64,000 bases of DNA. It comes from Silene conica. Its lineage: Eukaryota > Streptophyta > Magnoliopsida > Caryophyllales > Caryophyllaceae. The translations under genes were made by a program, and so were the position numbers. Shown here piece after piece: positions 44,131-54,859 of the stretch; the first letter of the stretch is position 1, and every line of letters starts with the position of its first letter. Under the pieces are notes generated by a model. The model ran no database searches. It saw nothing but the letters and a program-made list of their open reading frames with translations, and had not been told where the DNA came from. Location of the stretch: positions 43,418,079 through 43,482,078 of the forward strand of contig CM055313.2 of assembly GCA_029255685.2 (NCBI GenBank), in the 5' to 3' direction.

Positions 44131-45358
44131 TGTTGGGAAATGTGTCCTCAACAATAGTGCGATCACGATAGTGATAAAAATCATTGTCATAAATCTTATG
44201 AAATGAATATGCAAGGGACGATCCAATATTGATTTAGTCAACTGACCAACATTAATCGGTAATGATTGGCTGACTAGAGTTTAACATTACTGTCGTATGA
44301 CGGTGGTAGTCAGTTGATCCCTTTAGGTCACACCTATAGGACAGACCCCTTAAATTATATATTGATTAATTGTATAGGATACAGATTGATCGATATTCTT
44401 AAAACCGTATATCAAGAATACAGAGGTTGAATCTTAAAGTAAGATTTATATTTGAAATTGAAATGTGTCAATTGTCAAGTATTAAACGATATTTTAGAAA
44501 TATCGAAATTAGTATTATGAATGGTTCATGGTTATAACAAACGTTGTTAATATATCGTATTGACGATTATTACGATAACTATACGTTGGGACAGTAATTT
44601 CGAATTACTTATTAATTTGTTAAATGTGATTTAATTAATTTATAATATTATTTATATGTGATAAATTTATTTTAAATTAATACACTTATTATGTCACATA
44701 AGATGTTATATAATTGTACAAATTATAAATCGAAAAATGAAAGTGCATTTAACGATTATAGGTGCCGGTTTAGTGATAATGTTTTATGGGTTTGAAATGT
44801 AAAATTAATACCCTAAAAACATCATGATTAAATAGCCTTAATGCCTATGGTCATGGGTAAGACAAAATTGGCTCTTTCACTACCCTAGACCTTGTGTCTC
44901 ACGGCTAAAACCAACCCCAACCATCCCACTCTATATATATATGTGGTAATACACATATTCTAAGGCTAATGCTTGAGCTAGCATCTTTCTAGTGTAAGAA
45001 AGAACACTACAACCTCTAAATATTATCTTCATAATATTCTCTAGAATACTAATAGGAGTATTAGTATACGGTTTTAATACCACCGATTCCGTCACCTAGC
45101 TCGTGTTCGTGCTTCGGTTTTTAAGGGTAGGTCTTGGGTGCAACGTAAAGGAGGCAAGCTATTTTGGTTGCTCCGTGGAGGATCGTCCTAGCACTTACTT
45201 GGACCGGTTGTAAGAACTCGTTTCTTTAACTTTTCCGCCTCTCTTTTGCATGCATAAGATTTAGATCGATTAAACTAAATTAATATGAGATTAATTAGTA
45301 GATTTAGTAAGACTAAACATTCGAACTAGTGAGTAAAGACTACCTACGTTTTCCTTCA
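44131..45358 (+). repeat. 3' LTR of element E
   Basis: 1228 bp, TGTTGGGAAATG to TTTTCCTTCA, followed by TSD ATAGT. It retains the 50-bp segment lost from the 5' copy. Confidence 0.95.
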
Positions 45359-46051
45359 ATAGTGTCAGATATGTATGATGATAGTGATGTTTACAGTACC
45401 TTGACTTTGTTATTGTTCATCCAAGGCATTGGATGACTCTTTAGCCAGTTTCGTAAATGGTTTGGATTGAAAGACCCCCTGACCGGGTAACCGGTAGGGA
45501 AACCGGCTCTCCTTCCAAATAGTTTCCGAAGTTGGTTGAGAGCCGTGCATTAGTGATTGCATGATAGTTGATGGTCAGTTATTGAGATATTGTTATATTT
45601 CACATGTTTATATATGTTGCAGTGTTCTTTTTGCTTTACTTGTTACGTGTCGTTACAAAAGGTGGCTAGGAGAACTCTAGTCACTCCCCACTGATTGTGG
45701 CGTACATGTTTTCATGTATGTAGGTACATGCAGGTTGGACGGGGTTCACTTGAGAGCTAGCGAGTGATGATCCTTTCATCATATGACTTACACTTCACCA
45801 ATTAGGTAGACTCTTAGTTTTGATACAGTTCATGTTTTGGTGCCTGTAGGGATGTTCCATCCCAGGCTTTGTATATATTTGGTTTTCGTACTTAGAACTG
45901 TTATACTTATCTATTTTGTTTATATCAGTTTCAGTTTCCAGTTTCAGTTTTAATTCACCTCGCATGATGTCTATGTCTAAAAAGTTTTAATTCCGCTGCA
46001 TTTTTAGTACTTTGTGTGTTTTATATTTCCGCTTTCTTGAGGGGTTTTACA
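45359..46051 (+). repeat. 5' LTR of element H, right part
   Basis: Resumes H's LTR after E (ATAGTGTCAGAT) and ends GGGGTTTTACA at 46051. It aligns base for base with D's LTR (19433-20142, inverted). It contains a second GACCCC/CTCTCC hairpin (45461-45519, stem TTTGGA/TCCAAA) and the CCCCACTGA box (45686-45694). Confidence 0.92.
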
Positions 46052-46053
46052 AT

Positions 46054-46065
46054 TGGTATCAGAGC
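46054..46065 (+). other. Primer-binding site of element H (initiator tRNA-Met)
   Basis: TGGTATCAGAGC two bases after the LTR end, followed by the leader box TAATGAATGAGAGATGGGTA (46124-46143) shared with C and D. Confidence 0.9.
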
Positions 46066-46217
46066 ATTATTGCTCCCGACGCACTCATATGACCCCCAAC
46101 CTTAACTTGACCAAATAAACATATAATGAATGAGAGATGGGTAGATCTAAGGATTTATATTGTAGTCTATTTGTGAATGCTAATTGCTAAGTTAACACTT
46201 GTTTTCTCTTTTGAAGG

Positions 46218-46601
46218 ATGGTGAGAACTACGACTGCTGAGAACACTATAATGCAAGCACTTCATCAGTTGCTTGAGAACCAGAGACAGCAGGCAGAGAC
46301 TGTTCCACCTCCTCCACCGCCAGGCAATGAGGCCAATCATCCTGGTAGCTTCTCTTGGATAGCATCCCAGTTGTCCAGGAGCCACGTGAAGACTTATGGA
46401 GGCGAGGTTGATCCGGTAGCTCTTATTGAGTGGTTCCGCGAGATGGAAAAGAGCTTCACCATGTATTCGGTTGGCAGAGAGGATAGAGTGCGGCTAGCCA
46501 CTCACTTTTTGACCCTAGAGGCCGATAGATGGTGGGCATTGACCGGACCGACTTTCATTCTTGATCCTTTATTTGATTGGGAGGCTTTTAAGGATAAGCT
46601 C
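46218..46601 (+). CDS. Element H gag, N-terminal part (interrupted by G)
   Basis: 128 codons from ATG 46218 (MVRTTTAENTIMQALHQLL), a proline-rich linker (VPPPPPPGNEA), then the first half of the gag domain (GEVDPVALIEWFREMEK, EADRWWALTGP, DWEAFKDKL). It is very similar to D's gag at 19270-18509. It is cut by element G at target AGCTC (46597-46601). Removing G and one TSD copy joins codon 128 in frame to [10 protein letters not shown] at 60403, so the gag gene was open when G arrived. Confidence 0.92.
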
Positions 46602-48199
46602 TGATAACTCCGTTATCTACGCGCTTTCCATACCTCAAAACTCTTTCTCGTAGCCCGTTTTCTTACTTTTTATGTGTTTTTCCGTGTTTAATTTGCATAT
46701 AACGCTCAACTTGCCTTTCGGGGAGCTTGTTTCTGGTTTTGGTTGTATTTGTCGATTTTTGTAGGGATAACGGACCCATTTGACAACCTAAGGCCCAACA
46801 CAAACCTATGGATAGCCCAAAACAGAGAAACAAGGAAGTATTCTGAAGGCACCGTAAGAACCGTGCCGTTCCTCTCCAGGGAAGAAGGAACCGTGCTCTC
46901 CTAGCCGTGCCGTGCCGTTCTCTGCCGTGCCGTGCGGTTCTTGCCGTGCTCAGCTCACTTTTTGCGCGGATCTTTATTTACTTGAACGACAATGTTTTGG
47001 GTCGTTTTGCCTATTTGTAACCTAGTATATAAGCACTTTTCCTTCTCTTTTTACTGTACACCTACCTCTAGTTCAAGTTTTTAGTAAGAGAAACCCATTT
47101 TCCTTTGGAATTTGCAACAAACCCTTAATCAATTTCAATAATTATCAAGCTTCCTTTGTTCTTTTTGCTTCATTGTTCTTCCTTGTTCTTCCTAGTTGGT
47201 ATATTTCTTATCACTTTCTTTATTTTGTCATTTGTTTACATTTTAGTTGATTTAGTAGTTTGAATTTTGCACTTAGCTTGTTCACAAAGTTTCTTCCTTT
47301 GGGCTTGATTTTTGTTTGTTTTGATTTATTTTGCCTTAGATCATGGTTGTAGTTGGTTTTTGCATGTTTGATAGTAAGAATTTATCCTTAATCATGTTTA
47401 ATTATAAAGTATCATCTTTTGTTATGAATTTGACTTTCTTAGTTATGACTAGTGAGTAGTCTCTTACTAGGACTCGATTAGCTCCATCATGGGTGTTTCA
47501 TTTTATTGATTTCTCACTATATTAGTCCTTGGGTTTGGCTTGTGAGGGTAGACTTGGGGATTTGGCTTGTTTATGGGTTATTGCGGGTTCCATTGACTCT
47601 AGACCCTTGTCCATCGGCGAAAGTCGGTTAGGTTGGGAGTCGGGGTGACTTGTTTGACCTTAATGTCTACCTAGGTTGAGACCGAAAGGGAGAACCGAGA
47701 GAGGACCCCCTAGTCTAGCGTTTGAAATCGACCTTCGAGAGGAGGGGATGGATGACCCGGAAACCAACATGGGTATTTAACTTAGGACATCGACTTTCGA
47801 ACCCGAGAGGGGGGTTAGTCGGGATTGCTAGTGTCTTATAGTGAGCCCGAGAGGGAGTCTATGAGCGAATTAGAGGTGTTTTCCCCCTTATAACCCATAC
47901 CCGTTGACTAGTAAAGAGAGATCATAATCATGAATACTTATGGCGGAGTGAAATCGGGTCCTAGGTTTTTTCTCTATTGAATTACATCCATTTCTTTCAC
48001 TTGTTATTGTTAGTTTATTTAATTTACCTTGTTATTTCATACTTAGCTTATTTGTAGTTATTCATCTCAACCATCTCATTGTCGACTTAGCTAAACTCAT
48101 AACTTGAATAGCTAGTATTGCGATTTTAGCTCCCTGTGAATCGACCCTCGAGTGCTACTTCGTCAACCGTGCACTTGCGGTATTAAAACATCCACATCA
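46602..48199 (+). repeat. 5' LTR of element G
   Basis: TGATAACTCCGTTATC to CATCCACATCA. It contains a reiterated CCGTGCCGTGCCGTTC-type block (about 46848-46945) upstream of a TATA box (47026-47033), then a long leader-like region with no ORF. The same GC block occurs inside the element at 54238-54378. Confidence 0.95.
47026..47033 (+). promoter_or_regulatory. TATA box of LTR G (5' copy)
   Basis: TATATAAG about 80 bp downstream of the CCGTGCCGTGC block; the duplicate in the 3' LTR is at 59224-59231. Placement parallels LTR F. Inferred from sequence only. Confidence 0.65.
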
Positions 48200-48205
48200 A
48201 GTTTT

Positions 48206-48223
48206 TGGCGCCGTTGCCGGGGA
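48206..48223 (+). other. Primer-binding site of element G (tRNA-Asp)
   Basis: TGGCGCCGTTGCCGGGGA, perfect complement of the plant tRNA-Asp 3' end, six bases after the LTR. Confidence 0.9.
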
Positions 48224-48343
48224 GCCAATAATTGCATATTAGCCAATTTTAGTTTAGTCTAGACTAAGTCATAGTTAACTTTGCACACTCCGGTGTGCCA
48301 TCTTTGTTATTGATCTTTTTCTTTAAGTGTGTAGGTTTATTGC

Positions 48344-50062
48344 ATGAGTAGAAGAACTCGCAAGGCCCAACCACAATATCCTATAGATCTTGAGATAGAA
48401 GCTACCGCAAGACGCCTCAACGCCTTGAAAAGAAGGGGATTGATTGAAGTCCCAATTGAGGAGGTAACCTCATTCGGAGAGAGTTCCCAACCTTCACATT
48501 TTGAGAACCCTTTCCACATTCCCGAGGAAGATACAAAGGTAGAGCCCGAACCCGTCGCCATGAGAGACCGGTTAGCCCCAAAAACGGTTGTAAGCCCGAG
48601 CATAGTTAAACCTCCAATCCAAGCCAACAACTTTGAGTTGAAAGCAACTTTGTTACAACTTGTACAAGGGAATCAATTTGGTGGAGGAGCCACCGAAAAT
48701 CCTAACGAGCACATTAACGACTTTCTCGATAGTTGTAAGATGTATAAGGCCAATGGTGTGAGTGATGATGCTCTCCGTTTAAGGCTCTTCCCGCATTCCT
48801 TGAGGGGAAGTGCTAAGGAATGGCTTAAGAGTTGTGAACCGGAGTCATTGAAGACTTGGGATGATGTCTCAAAGGCCTTTCTCAATAAGTACTTTCCACT
48901 GCAACGAACCGCAAGGATCAAGAGTGAACTTCAAGGCTTCACACAATTAGAAGATGAGACGCTTTACGAGGCGTGGGAGAGGTATAAAGCTTTGCAAAGG
49001 TTGTGCCCACACCACGGAATCGGAGAGGATGAGCTCATAAACAACTTCTATGAAGGACTCAACAATGAAATGAAGATGAACCTTGATTCGGGTTCCGGAA
49101 AGCGAGCATTAGATAAGATAGATCACAAGACCGCCAAGGGATTGATTGAAGAGATGGCTTCTAGAACTTTTCATTGGAGTCATGATAGGCATAAGAGAAA
49201 AAGGAAGTCAAGTGTAGAGACGGCGAGTAACCTTGAGGTCAAAGGGTTGATAAATGAATTGAAGCAACAAGTCGCTCTATTAAGTGTTAACAAGAACCAA
49301 GCCCACACTTCAAACAATTCATGCTCAAGCCGTCAACAAGTTTATTATTGTGACTTTTGTGGAGATCAAGGGCACTCACCCAATGAGTGTCACTTGATTG
49401 GAGGAGATGGAAGCGGTATGGAGCAAGTTAACGGGTTGTGGGAGTCAACTCCGGCCCAAAGAGCCTTCAATAACAATCAATACCATCCGGGGTTGAGGAA
49501 CCACCCAAACTTTTCATACAATTCCAACAATGCTCAAAATTCAAATTTCCAATCAAAAGCACAACAAAATCCAAATTTTCAAGCACAAAAAACAAATCCA
49601 ACTTTCAATAATGCACCTCCGGGTTTCCAAGGAAAAACCTTTACTCCTAGACCACCTTTCCAAACAAACAACCAACCTTTCCAACCAAACCAACAATTCA
49701 CCCAACCAAACCAACAATCCTTTCAACAATCTTTTCCACAACAACAAACACAACCAAAAACCAATCTTGAGTCGATGATGGAGCAACTCATGACCAACCA
49801 AAACCAATTCATAACCACCTCCAACCAAAGGCAAGATGACACAACAACTTCAATTAACCAATTGCGTAGTCAAATGCAAGCCTCTCAACGAATAACCGAT
49901 AACCAAATCTCTCAATTGGCCACTCAAGTGAGTAACATGCAAGGTCCCAACGAAAGATTTCCGGGAAAGACCGAAGAAAACCCAAAAACCGTGAACTCTA
50001 TTCACTTGAGAAGCGGGAGAGAATTGGATGACCGGGGTACCGGTAAAGAAGAGAAAGAGTAG
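48344..50062 (+). CDS. Element G gag
   Basis: 572 codons from ATG 48344 (MSRRTRKAQPQYP). Athila gag domain at about residues 115-265 (NEHINDFLDSCKMYKANGV, LRLRLFPHSLRGSAKEWLKS, WDDVSKAFLNKYFPLQRTAR, ELINNFYEGLN). One zinc knuckle CDFCGDQGHSPNEC lies near residue 340. It is followed by a long N/Q/P/F-rich low-complexity region (about residues 375-480) and a helical Q-rich tail. It forms the particle that packages G RNA. It ends at TAG 50060-50062, overlapping by 35 bases the protease ORF, which lies in the +1 frame. The gag gene itself looks intact. Confidence 0.92.
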   Translation: MSRRTRKAQPQYPIDLEIEATARRLNALKRRGLIEVPIEEVTSFGESSQPSHFENPFHIPEEDTKVEPEPVAMRDRLAPKTVVSPSIVKPPIQANNFELKATLLQLVQGNQFGGGATENPNEHINDFLDSCKMYKANGVSDDALRLRLFPHSLRGSAKEWLKSCEPESLKTWDDVSKAFLNKYFPLQRTARIKSELQGFTQLEDETLYEAWERYKALQRLCPHHGIGEDELINNFYEGLNNEMKMNLDSGSGKRALDKIDHKTAKGLIEEMASRTFHWSHDRHKRKRKSSVETASNLEVKGLINELKQQVALLSVNKNQAHTSNNSCSSRQQVYYCDFCGDQGHSPNECHLIGGDGSGMEQVNGLWESTPAQRAFNNNQYHPGLRNHPNFSYNSNNAQNSNFQSKAQQNPNFQAQKTNPTFNNAPPGFQGKTFTPRPPFQTNNQPFQPNQQFTQPNQQSFQQSFPQQQTQPKTNLESMMEQLMTNQNQFITTSNQRQDDTTTSINQLRSQMQASQRITDNQISQLATQVSNMQGPNERFPGKTEENPKTVNSIHLRSGRELDDRGTGKEEKE

Positions 50063-50945
50063 TGTTGACAAACAAGAGAAGGTGGTTGTTGAGACTAGCA
50101 AGGAGCCGGAAGAAGACCTTGTGGAGATAGTGGTGGAAACACCAATGGTAATTGATGAGCCAAAGAAGGGGGTTGAAGACCCAAAGCCGAGTGTTGTGAA
50201 ACCTTTTGTGCCTCAAATTCCATTCCCACAAAGGTTGGCGAGAGCAAAGCTTGAACAAAAGTATGGGAAGTTCTTGGACTTGATGAAAGACGTGAACATT
50301 ACCATCCCATTTCTTGATGCCATTAAGGAGATCCCAACTTATGGCAAATTCTTGAAGGATTTGGTGTCTAACAAGAACTCCCTAAATGCCTTTCAAACGG
50401 TGAATGTGTCAAAGGAGTGTAGTGCCATACTAATGAATGGAGCTCCTACCAAGCTTGAAGACCCCGGGAGTTTTTCTATCCCATGCCTAATTGGTGATGT
50501 CCGAGTTGAGAGAGCTTTATGTGATTTGGGGGCAAGTATTAGCCTCATGCCTTTAAAAATTTTCAAGAAGTTGAAGGGCTTTGAGCTTTCTCCTACAAGA
50601 GTTTCTCTACAACTAGCGGATAGATCGGTGAGATATCCAATGGGGCTTGTGGAAGATGTGCCACTCAAGGTTGGAAAGATAATCATCCCATGTGACTTTT
50701 ATGTCATGGATATGCCCGAAGACATAAATGTTCCCATCATTTTGGGGCGCCCATGCCTTGCCACGGGAGGTGCCCTCATTGATTTCAAAAACGGGAAGCT
50801 ATCTTTACAAGTTGGGGATGATAAAGTGGAGTTTTCTTTAGATAAAGCTATGAGTGAGCCCTCGGAGGAAAAAGCATGCTACATGGAAGATGTCCTTGAA
50901 GATTGTGTGGAGAAGAAAACCAATGAAGGGGATAATAGCCTATAA
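50028..50945 (+). CDS. Element G protease region
   Basis: Open frame overlapping the gag end, in the +1 frame relative to gag; the ATG at 50028 may not be the real start if translation arrives by frameshift. The linker (PFPQRLARAKLEQKYGKFLD) is followed by the aspartic protease with the Athila-type motif CDLGASISLMP near residue 170 and the second motif VPIILGRPCLATG near 235. The protease releases gag, RT and integrase from the polyprotein. A TAA at 50943-50945 separates it from RT, although the frame continues (same phase) into 50964. Either the stop is a recent mutation or it needs read-through; mutation is more likely. Confidence 0.85.
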   Translation: MTGVPVKKRKSSVDKQEKVVVETSKEPEEDLVEIVVETPMVIDEPKKGVEDPKPSVVKPFVPQIPFPQRLARAKLEQKYGKFLDLMKDVNITIPFLDAIKEIPTYGKFLKDLVSNKNSLNAFQTVNVSKECSAILMNGAPTKLEDPGSFSIPCLIGDVRVERALCDLGASISLMPLKIFKKLKGFELSPTRVSLQLADRSVRYPMGLVEDVPLKVGKIIIPCDFYVMDMPEDINVPIILGRPCLATGGALIDFKNGKLSLQVGDDKVEFSLDKAMSEPSEEKACYMEDVLEDCVEKKTNEGDNSL

Positions 50946-53900
50946 GGCTTCCTAGAAGGAAAAGTGAGGGATTGCAAAGAACATAGGGAATATGCCATGG
51001 CTATGGAGGCAATTCCCTTGGAGGAGCCGAGCAAGAGATTTGAAAGCTTGAGGAAGGATGGTAGAGAAGAGGAGAGATCCACGCCTCCTCAAGTGGAGTT
51101 GAAACCTCTTCCTTCTACTCTTAAACATGTTTTCCTTGGTCCTAATGACACTTACCCTATTATTGTTAATAGTGCACTCAATGACATTGAACTCGAAAAA
51201 TTGCTTGTAGTTGTGAGAAAATTCAAAGATGTCATTGGGTACACCATTAATGATATCAAGGGTATTAGTCCCTCCTTTTGCACTCACCGCATCCATCTAG
51301 AGCATGAGGATTCATCATCCATAGAGCCTCAACGCCGCCTTAACCCCACCATGAAGGAGGTGGTTAGAAAGGAGGTGTTGAAGCTTTATGATGCTAGCAT
51401 AATTTACCCAATTTCCGATAGTGCATGGGTTAGCCCGGTTCATGTTTTACCAAAGAAGGGTGGTGTCACGGTAGTGACAAATGAGAACAATGAGTTGATC
51501 CCAACAAGAGTCACAACGGGGTGGAGGATGTGTATCGACTATAGGCGCCTCAATAAGGCAACTAGGAAAGACCACTTCCCCCTTCCTTTTATTGATCAAA
51601 TGTTGGAGAGACTTGCCCAACACTCTCATTTTTGCTATCTTGATGGATTTTCGGGATTTTTCCAAATCCCAATCCACCCCAACGACCAAGAGAAAACCAC
51701 ATTCACTTGTCCATTTGGTACATTTGCATATAGGCGCATGCCCTTTGGGCTATGTAATGCGCCGGCCACATTTCAAAGATGCATGTTAGCTATTTTCTCG
51801 GAGTATGTGGAGGATATCATGGAAGTGTTTATGGAAGATTTCTCGGTTGTCGGTACATCTTTTGATGGGTGTCTAACAAATTTGTCAAAGGTCTTGCAAA
51901 GGTGCCAAGAAACCGGTCTAGTGTTGAATTGGGAGAAATGTCACTTTATGGTGACATCCGGGGTAGTTTTAGGTCATGTTGTGTCAAGTAAAGGCGTGGA
52001 AGTTGATCAATCCAAGATTGAGGTCATTAAGACTTTGCCCCCTCCCACTAGTGTCAAGGGTATTCGTAGTTTTTTGGGTCATGCCGGGTTTTACCGGAGG
52101 TTTATCAAGGATTTCTCCTTGATTGCCCGACCTTTGACACTTTTGCTTGGGAAGGATGTTCCATTTGTTTTCTCTAATGAGTGTTTACTTGCTTTTAATA
52201 GGCTCAAGGAAGTTTTGGTCTCCGCTCCAATTATGCAACCACCAATTTGGGGTGAGCCGTTCGAGTTGATGTGTGATGCGAGTGATGTGGCTATAGGCGC
52301 GGTCCTTGGCCAAAAGACGGATGGAAAGCTTCATGCCATTTACTATGCAAGCAAGACTCTAAATGACACTCAAGTGAACTACTCTACCACCGAGAAAGAG
52401 CTCCTAGCGGTAGTTTTCGCTATGGAAAAATTCCGGACATATTTGGTAGGAGCAAGGGTTATAGTCCACACCGATCATGCGGCTTTGAAGCATTTGCTTC
52501 TCAAGAAAGAGACCAAGCCAAGATTGATTAGGTGGATCTTGTTACTTCAAGAGTTCGATATCGAGATTAGGGATAAGAGAGGTGTGGAGAACGTTGTGGC
52601 GGACCATCTCTCTCGGCTATTGAATGAAAATGTAGAGGATGGACTCCCTATAGATGATTCCCTACCCGATGACCAATTATTTGCAATTGCACTTGTGGAA
52701 GCCCCTTGGTATGCGGACTTTGTGAATTACCTTGTTTCGGGAATCATCCCACATGACTATGACTCGCACAAGAAGAAGAAGTTCTTCCATGATATCAAGC
52801 AATTCTTTTGGGAAGAACCATGTCTCTACAAGTCATGTGCCGATGGGATGATCCGGAGGTGTATACCCTATGAAGAAGTCGAATCAATTATCAACCATTG
52901 TCATGGTATGCCGAGTGGAGGGCATGGAAGTGCTAGAAAAACCGCTTCAAGAATCCTTCAATGCGGTTTTTATTGGCCAACATTGTTTCATGATGTTGCC
53001 TTACATGTGAAGGGTTGTGACAAGTGTCAACGAAGCGGTAATATAACAAGGAGGCACGAGATGCCGATGAATTTCATTCTTGAAGTAGAAGTCTTTGATG
53101 TATGGGGCATCGACTACCAAGGCCCTTTTCCATCCTCCTATGGGAATGAGTATATCCTTGTGGCGGTGGATTATGTAAGCAAGTGGGTGGAGGCAATTCC
53201 AACCAAGACTTGTGATGCAAAATCCGTCACTAAACTTTTACAAACCATCATCTTCCCAAGGTTTGGAGTGCCGAGAATTTTGATAAGTGATAGAGGTAGT
53301 CACTTCAAGGAGAGGACCTTGGATGCGCTTCTAAAAAAGCATGGGGTGCAACATAGGCGAAGCCTTGCCTATCACCCCCAAGCCAATGGTCAAGCCGAAA
53401 TTTCTAACCGAGAACTCAAGGTAATCTTAGAGAAAACGGTGAGCCGATCTAGGAAAGATTGGGCCATCAAGCTTCACGATGCATTGTGGGCCTATCGCAC
53501 GGCTTTTAAAACACCGATCGGGGCATCACCTTACCGATTAGTGTACGGAAAGTCGTGCCATCTTCCGGTTGAAATGGAACATAAAGCCCATTGGGCTATT
53601 CGACAATTGAACTTTGATTTGAAGAGTGCGGGGGAGAAGAAGCTCCTTGACATTAATGAGCTTGAAGAGTTCCGGTTAGAGGCCTATGAAAGCTCTAGGC
53701 TCTACAAGGAGAAGACAAAGAGATTTCATGATAAGTCCATCATCCGGAGGGAGTTTAAAGAAGGGGACCTTGTTCTCCTATTCAATTCAAGATTTAAATT
53801 GTTTGCGGGAAAATTGAGGTCAAAATGGTCGGGGCCATTTACCGTTACTCGTGATTTTCCATATGGGTCGGTGGAGGTGACCGATGGAGAGCAAACATTC

Positions 53901-53993
53901 AAGGTCAATGGGCAAAGGCTTAAGCATTATATAGCCGGAAGCCCGATAGTGAAGGAGATATGTGTCGTTACCACTTGCATCATCCATGCTTGA
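50946..53993 (+). CDS. Element G pol: RT, RNase H, integrase
   Basis: About 1010 codons open to TGA 53991-53993, in phase with the protease ORF. RT about 51350-52130 ([60 protein letters not shown]); the catalytic box, normally FMDDF in Athila, reads FMEDF (GAA at 51834-51836), which should cripple polymerisation. RNase H is conserved ([38 protein letters not shown]). Integrase has [11 protein letters not shown] to CDKCQ zinc finger and the D,D,E core ([31 protein letters not shown]). There is no chromodomain, as expected for Athila. No frameshift is seen. Confidence 0.93.
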   Translation, partial: GFLEGKVRDCKEHREYAMAMEAIPLEEPSKRFESLRKDGREEERSTPPQVELKPLPSTLKHVFLGPNDTYPIIVNSALNDIELEKLLVVVRKFKDVIGYTINDIKGISPSFCTHRIHLEHEDSSSIEPQRRLNPTMKEVVRKEVLKLYDASIIYPISDSAWVSPVHVLPKKGGVTVVTNENNELIPTRVTTGWRMCIDYRRLNKATRKDHFPLPFIDQMLERLAQHSHFCYLDGFSGFFQIPIHPNDQEKTTFTCPFGTFAYRRMPFGLCNAPATFQRCMLAIFSEYVEDIMEVFMEDFSVVGTSFDGCLTNLSKVLQRCQETGLVLNWEKCHFMVTSGVVLGHVVSSKGVEVDQSKIEVIKTLPPPTSVKGIRSFLGHAGFYRRFIKDFSLIARPLTLLLGKDVPFVFSNECLLAFNRLKEVLVSAPIMQPPIWGEPFELMCDASDVAIGAVLGQKTDGKLHAIYYASKTLNDTQVNYSTTEKELLAVVFAMEKFRTYLVGARVIVHTDHAALKHLLLKKETKPRLIRWILLLQEFDIEIRDKRGVENVVADHLSRLLNENVEDGLPIDDSLPDDQLFAIALVEAPWYADFVNYLVSGIIPHDYDSHKKKKFFHDIKQFFWEEPCLYKSCADGMIRRCIPYEEVESIINHCHGMPSGGHGSARKTASRILQCGFYWPTLFHDVALHVKGCDKCQRSGNITRRHEMPMNFILEVEVFDVWGIDYQGPFPSSYGNEYILVAVDYVSKWVEAIPTKTCDAKSVTKLLQTIIFPRFGVPRILISDRGSHFKERTLDALLKKHGVQHRRSLAYHPQANGQAEISNRELKVILEKTVSRSRKDWAIKLHDALWAYRTAFKTPIGASPYRLVYGKSCHLPVEMEHKAHWAIRQLNFDLKSAGEKKLLDINELEEFRLEAYESSRLYKEKTKRFHDKSIIRREFKEGDLVLLFNSRFKLFAGKLRSKWSGPFTVTRDFPYGSVEVTDGEQTFKVNGQRLKHYIAGSPIVKEICVVTTCIIHA

Positions 53994-54859
53994 GTTCTTA
54001 CTTGAGTTCTTTTGAAGCTTTTCAACAAATTTCCGTGATGTGTGACTTAGTCGAGCCTACGACTTAAAACAAGGGCGCTTCATGGGAGGCAACCCATGCA
54101 ATAAAAGTCATTTTTGCAAGAGAAGAGAAATTTGAAGACAAGGGATTCGGAAGAGGAGGAGTATTGGTTGTAGAAATGGAGTTTTTGGGTGTGTGTAGAG
54201 GTTTGGGATGTCAAAAAATGAAGAAATGAGAAGTCCTCTGAAGGCACCGTAGGAACCGTGCTCAACTAGAGCAGGGAAGAAGAAGCCGTGCCCTGGGGGC
54301 CGTGCCGTGCCTTGCGTGCCGTGCGGTTCTCAGGCAGGGAAGAAGGCACCGTGCGCACAGCGCCGTGCCGTGCCTTCAAGAAAATTCGAGAAAAAAAAAA
54401 AAAAAAAAAAAAAAAAAATTCAATAAACCGCACGGTCCTCAGCACACCTCCACCATTCACTTCATTTTTCATTCTTTCTTCCTCCTTTTATTCAAAACCT
54501 CCATTAAAACACCCTCTTTTCCTCTTAAAAACTCCTCCAAATCCACCAAATCAACCCAAATTAAAAAGCCAACACCATTTTCTCAATCTACACTTAATTT
54601 GTAACATTTCTATCTTTTCAAAATTCGATTTTGGAGATAAAAATTTTACCCAAAAAATTTGTAGATCTGATTTTTTGCCCTCTTATTGACCTTATTTGTT
54701 GTTCTTTGTTTTGTAGGAAATTATAAGGAAGACAAGGGGCAGCTCTAGGTGGAATTTTCGAGCAATTCCGGGCAGTTTCAAAATTTTGGAGTCGGAACAC
54801 GGTGACGGCTACTCTTTTCCGCTTATTTGGTAGTGAACTTGCATATTTTACAACAAAGA
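53994..54859 (+). other. Element G spacer between pol and third ORF
   Basis: Non-coding. Positions 54238-54378 repeat the LTR's CCGTGCCGTGC block, including the lead-in CTGAAGGCACCGTA. A run of about 28 A follows (54390-54418). The short ORFs across this block on both strands are products of the repeat. This may be a duplicated enhancer-like piece serving the downstream ORF. Confidence 0.8.

Larger units (their letters stand above)
29441..45358 (+). mobile_element. Element E: gag-only Ty1/copia retrotransposon (TR-GAG-like)
   Basis: A 15.9-kb insertion (8.2 kb without F) with LTRs 29441-30619 and 44131-45358, Met-tRNA primer site at 30622-30633, PPT ACAAGTGGGAGAT (44118-44130) and perfect TSDs ATAGT (29436-29440, 45359-45363). 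The only gene is a copia-type gag, split by F. No protease, integrase or RT is recognisable. Gag-only elements with normal LTRs have been described in plants as TR-GAG; E fits. Its LTR resembles that of copia element J, so a J-like relative is the probable source of enzymes. Confidence 0.92.
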
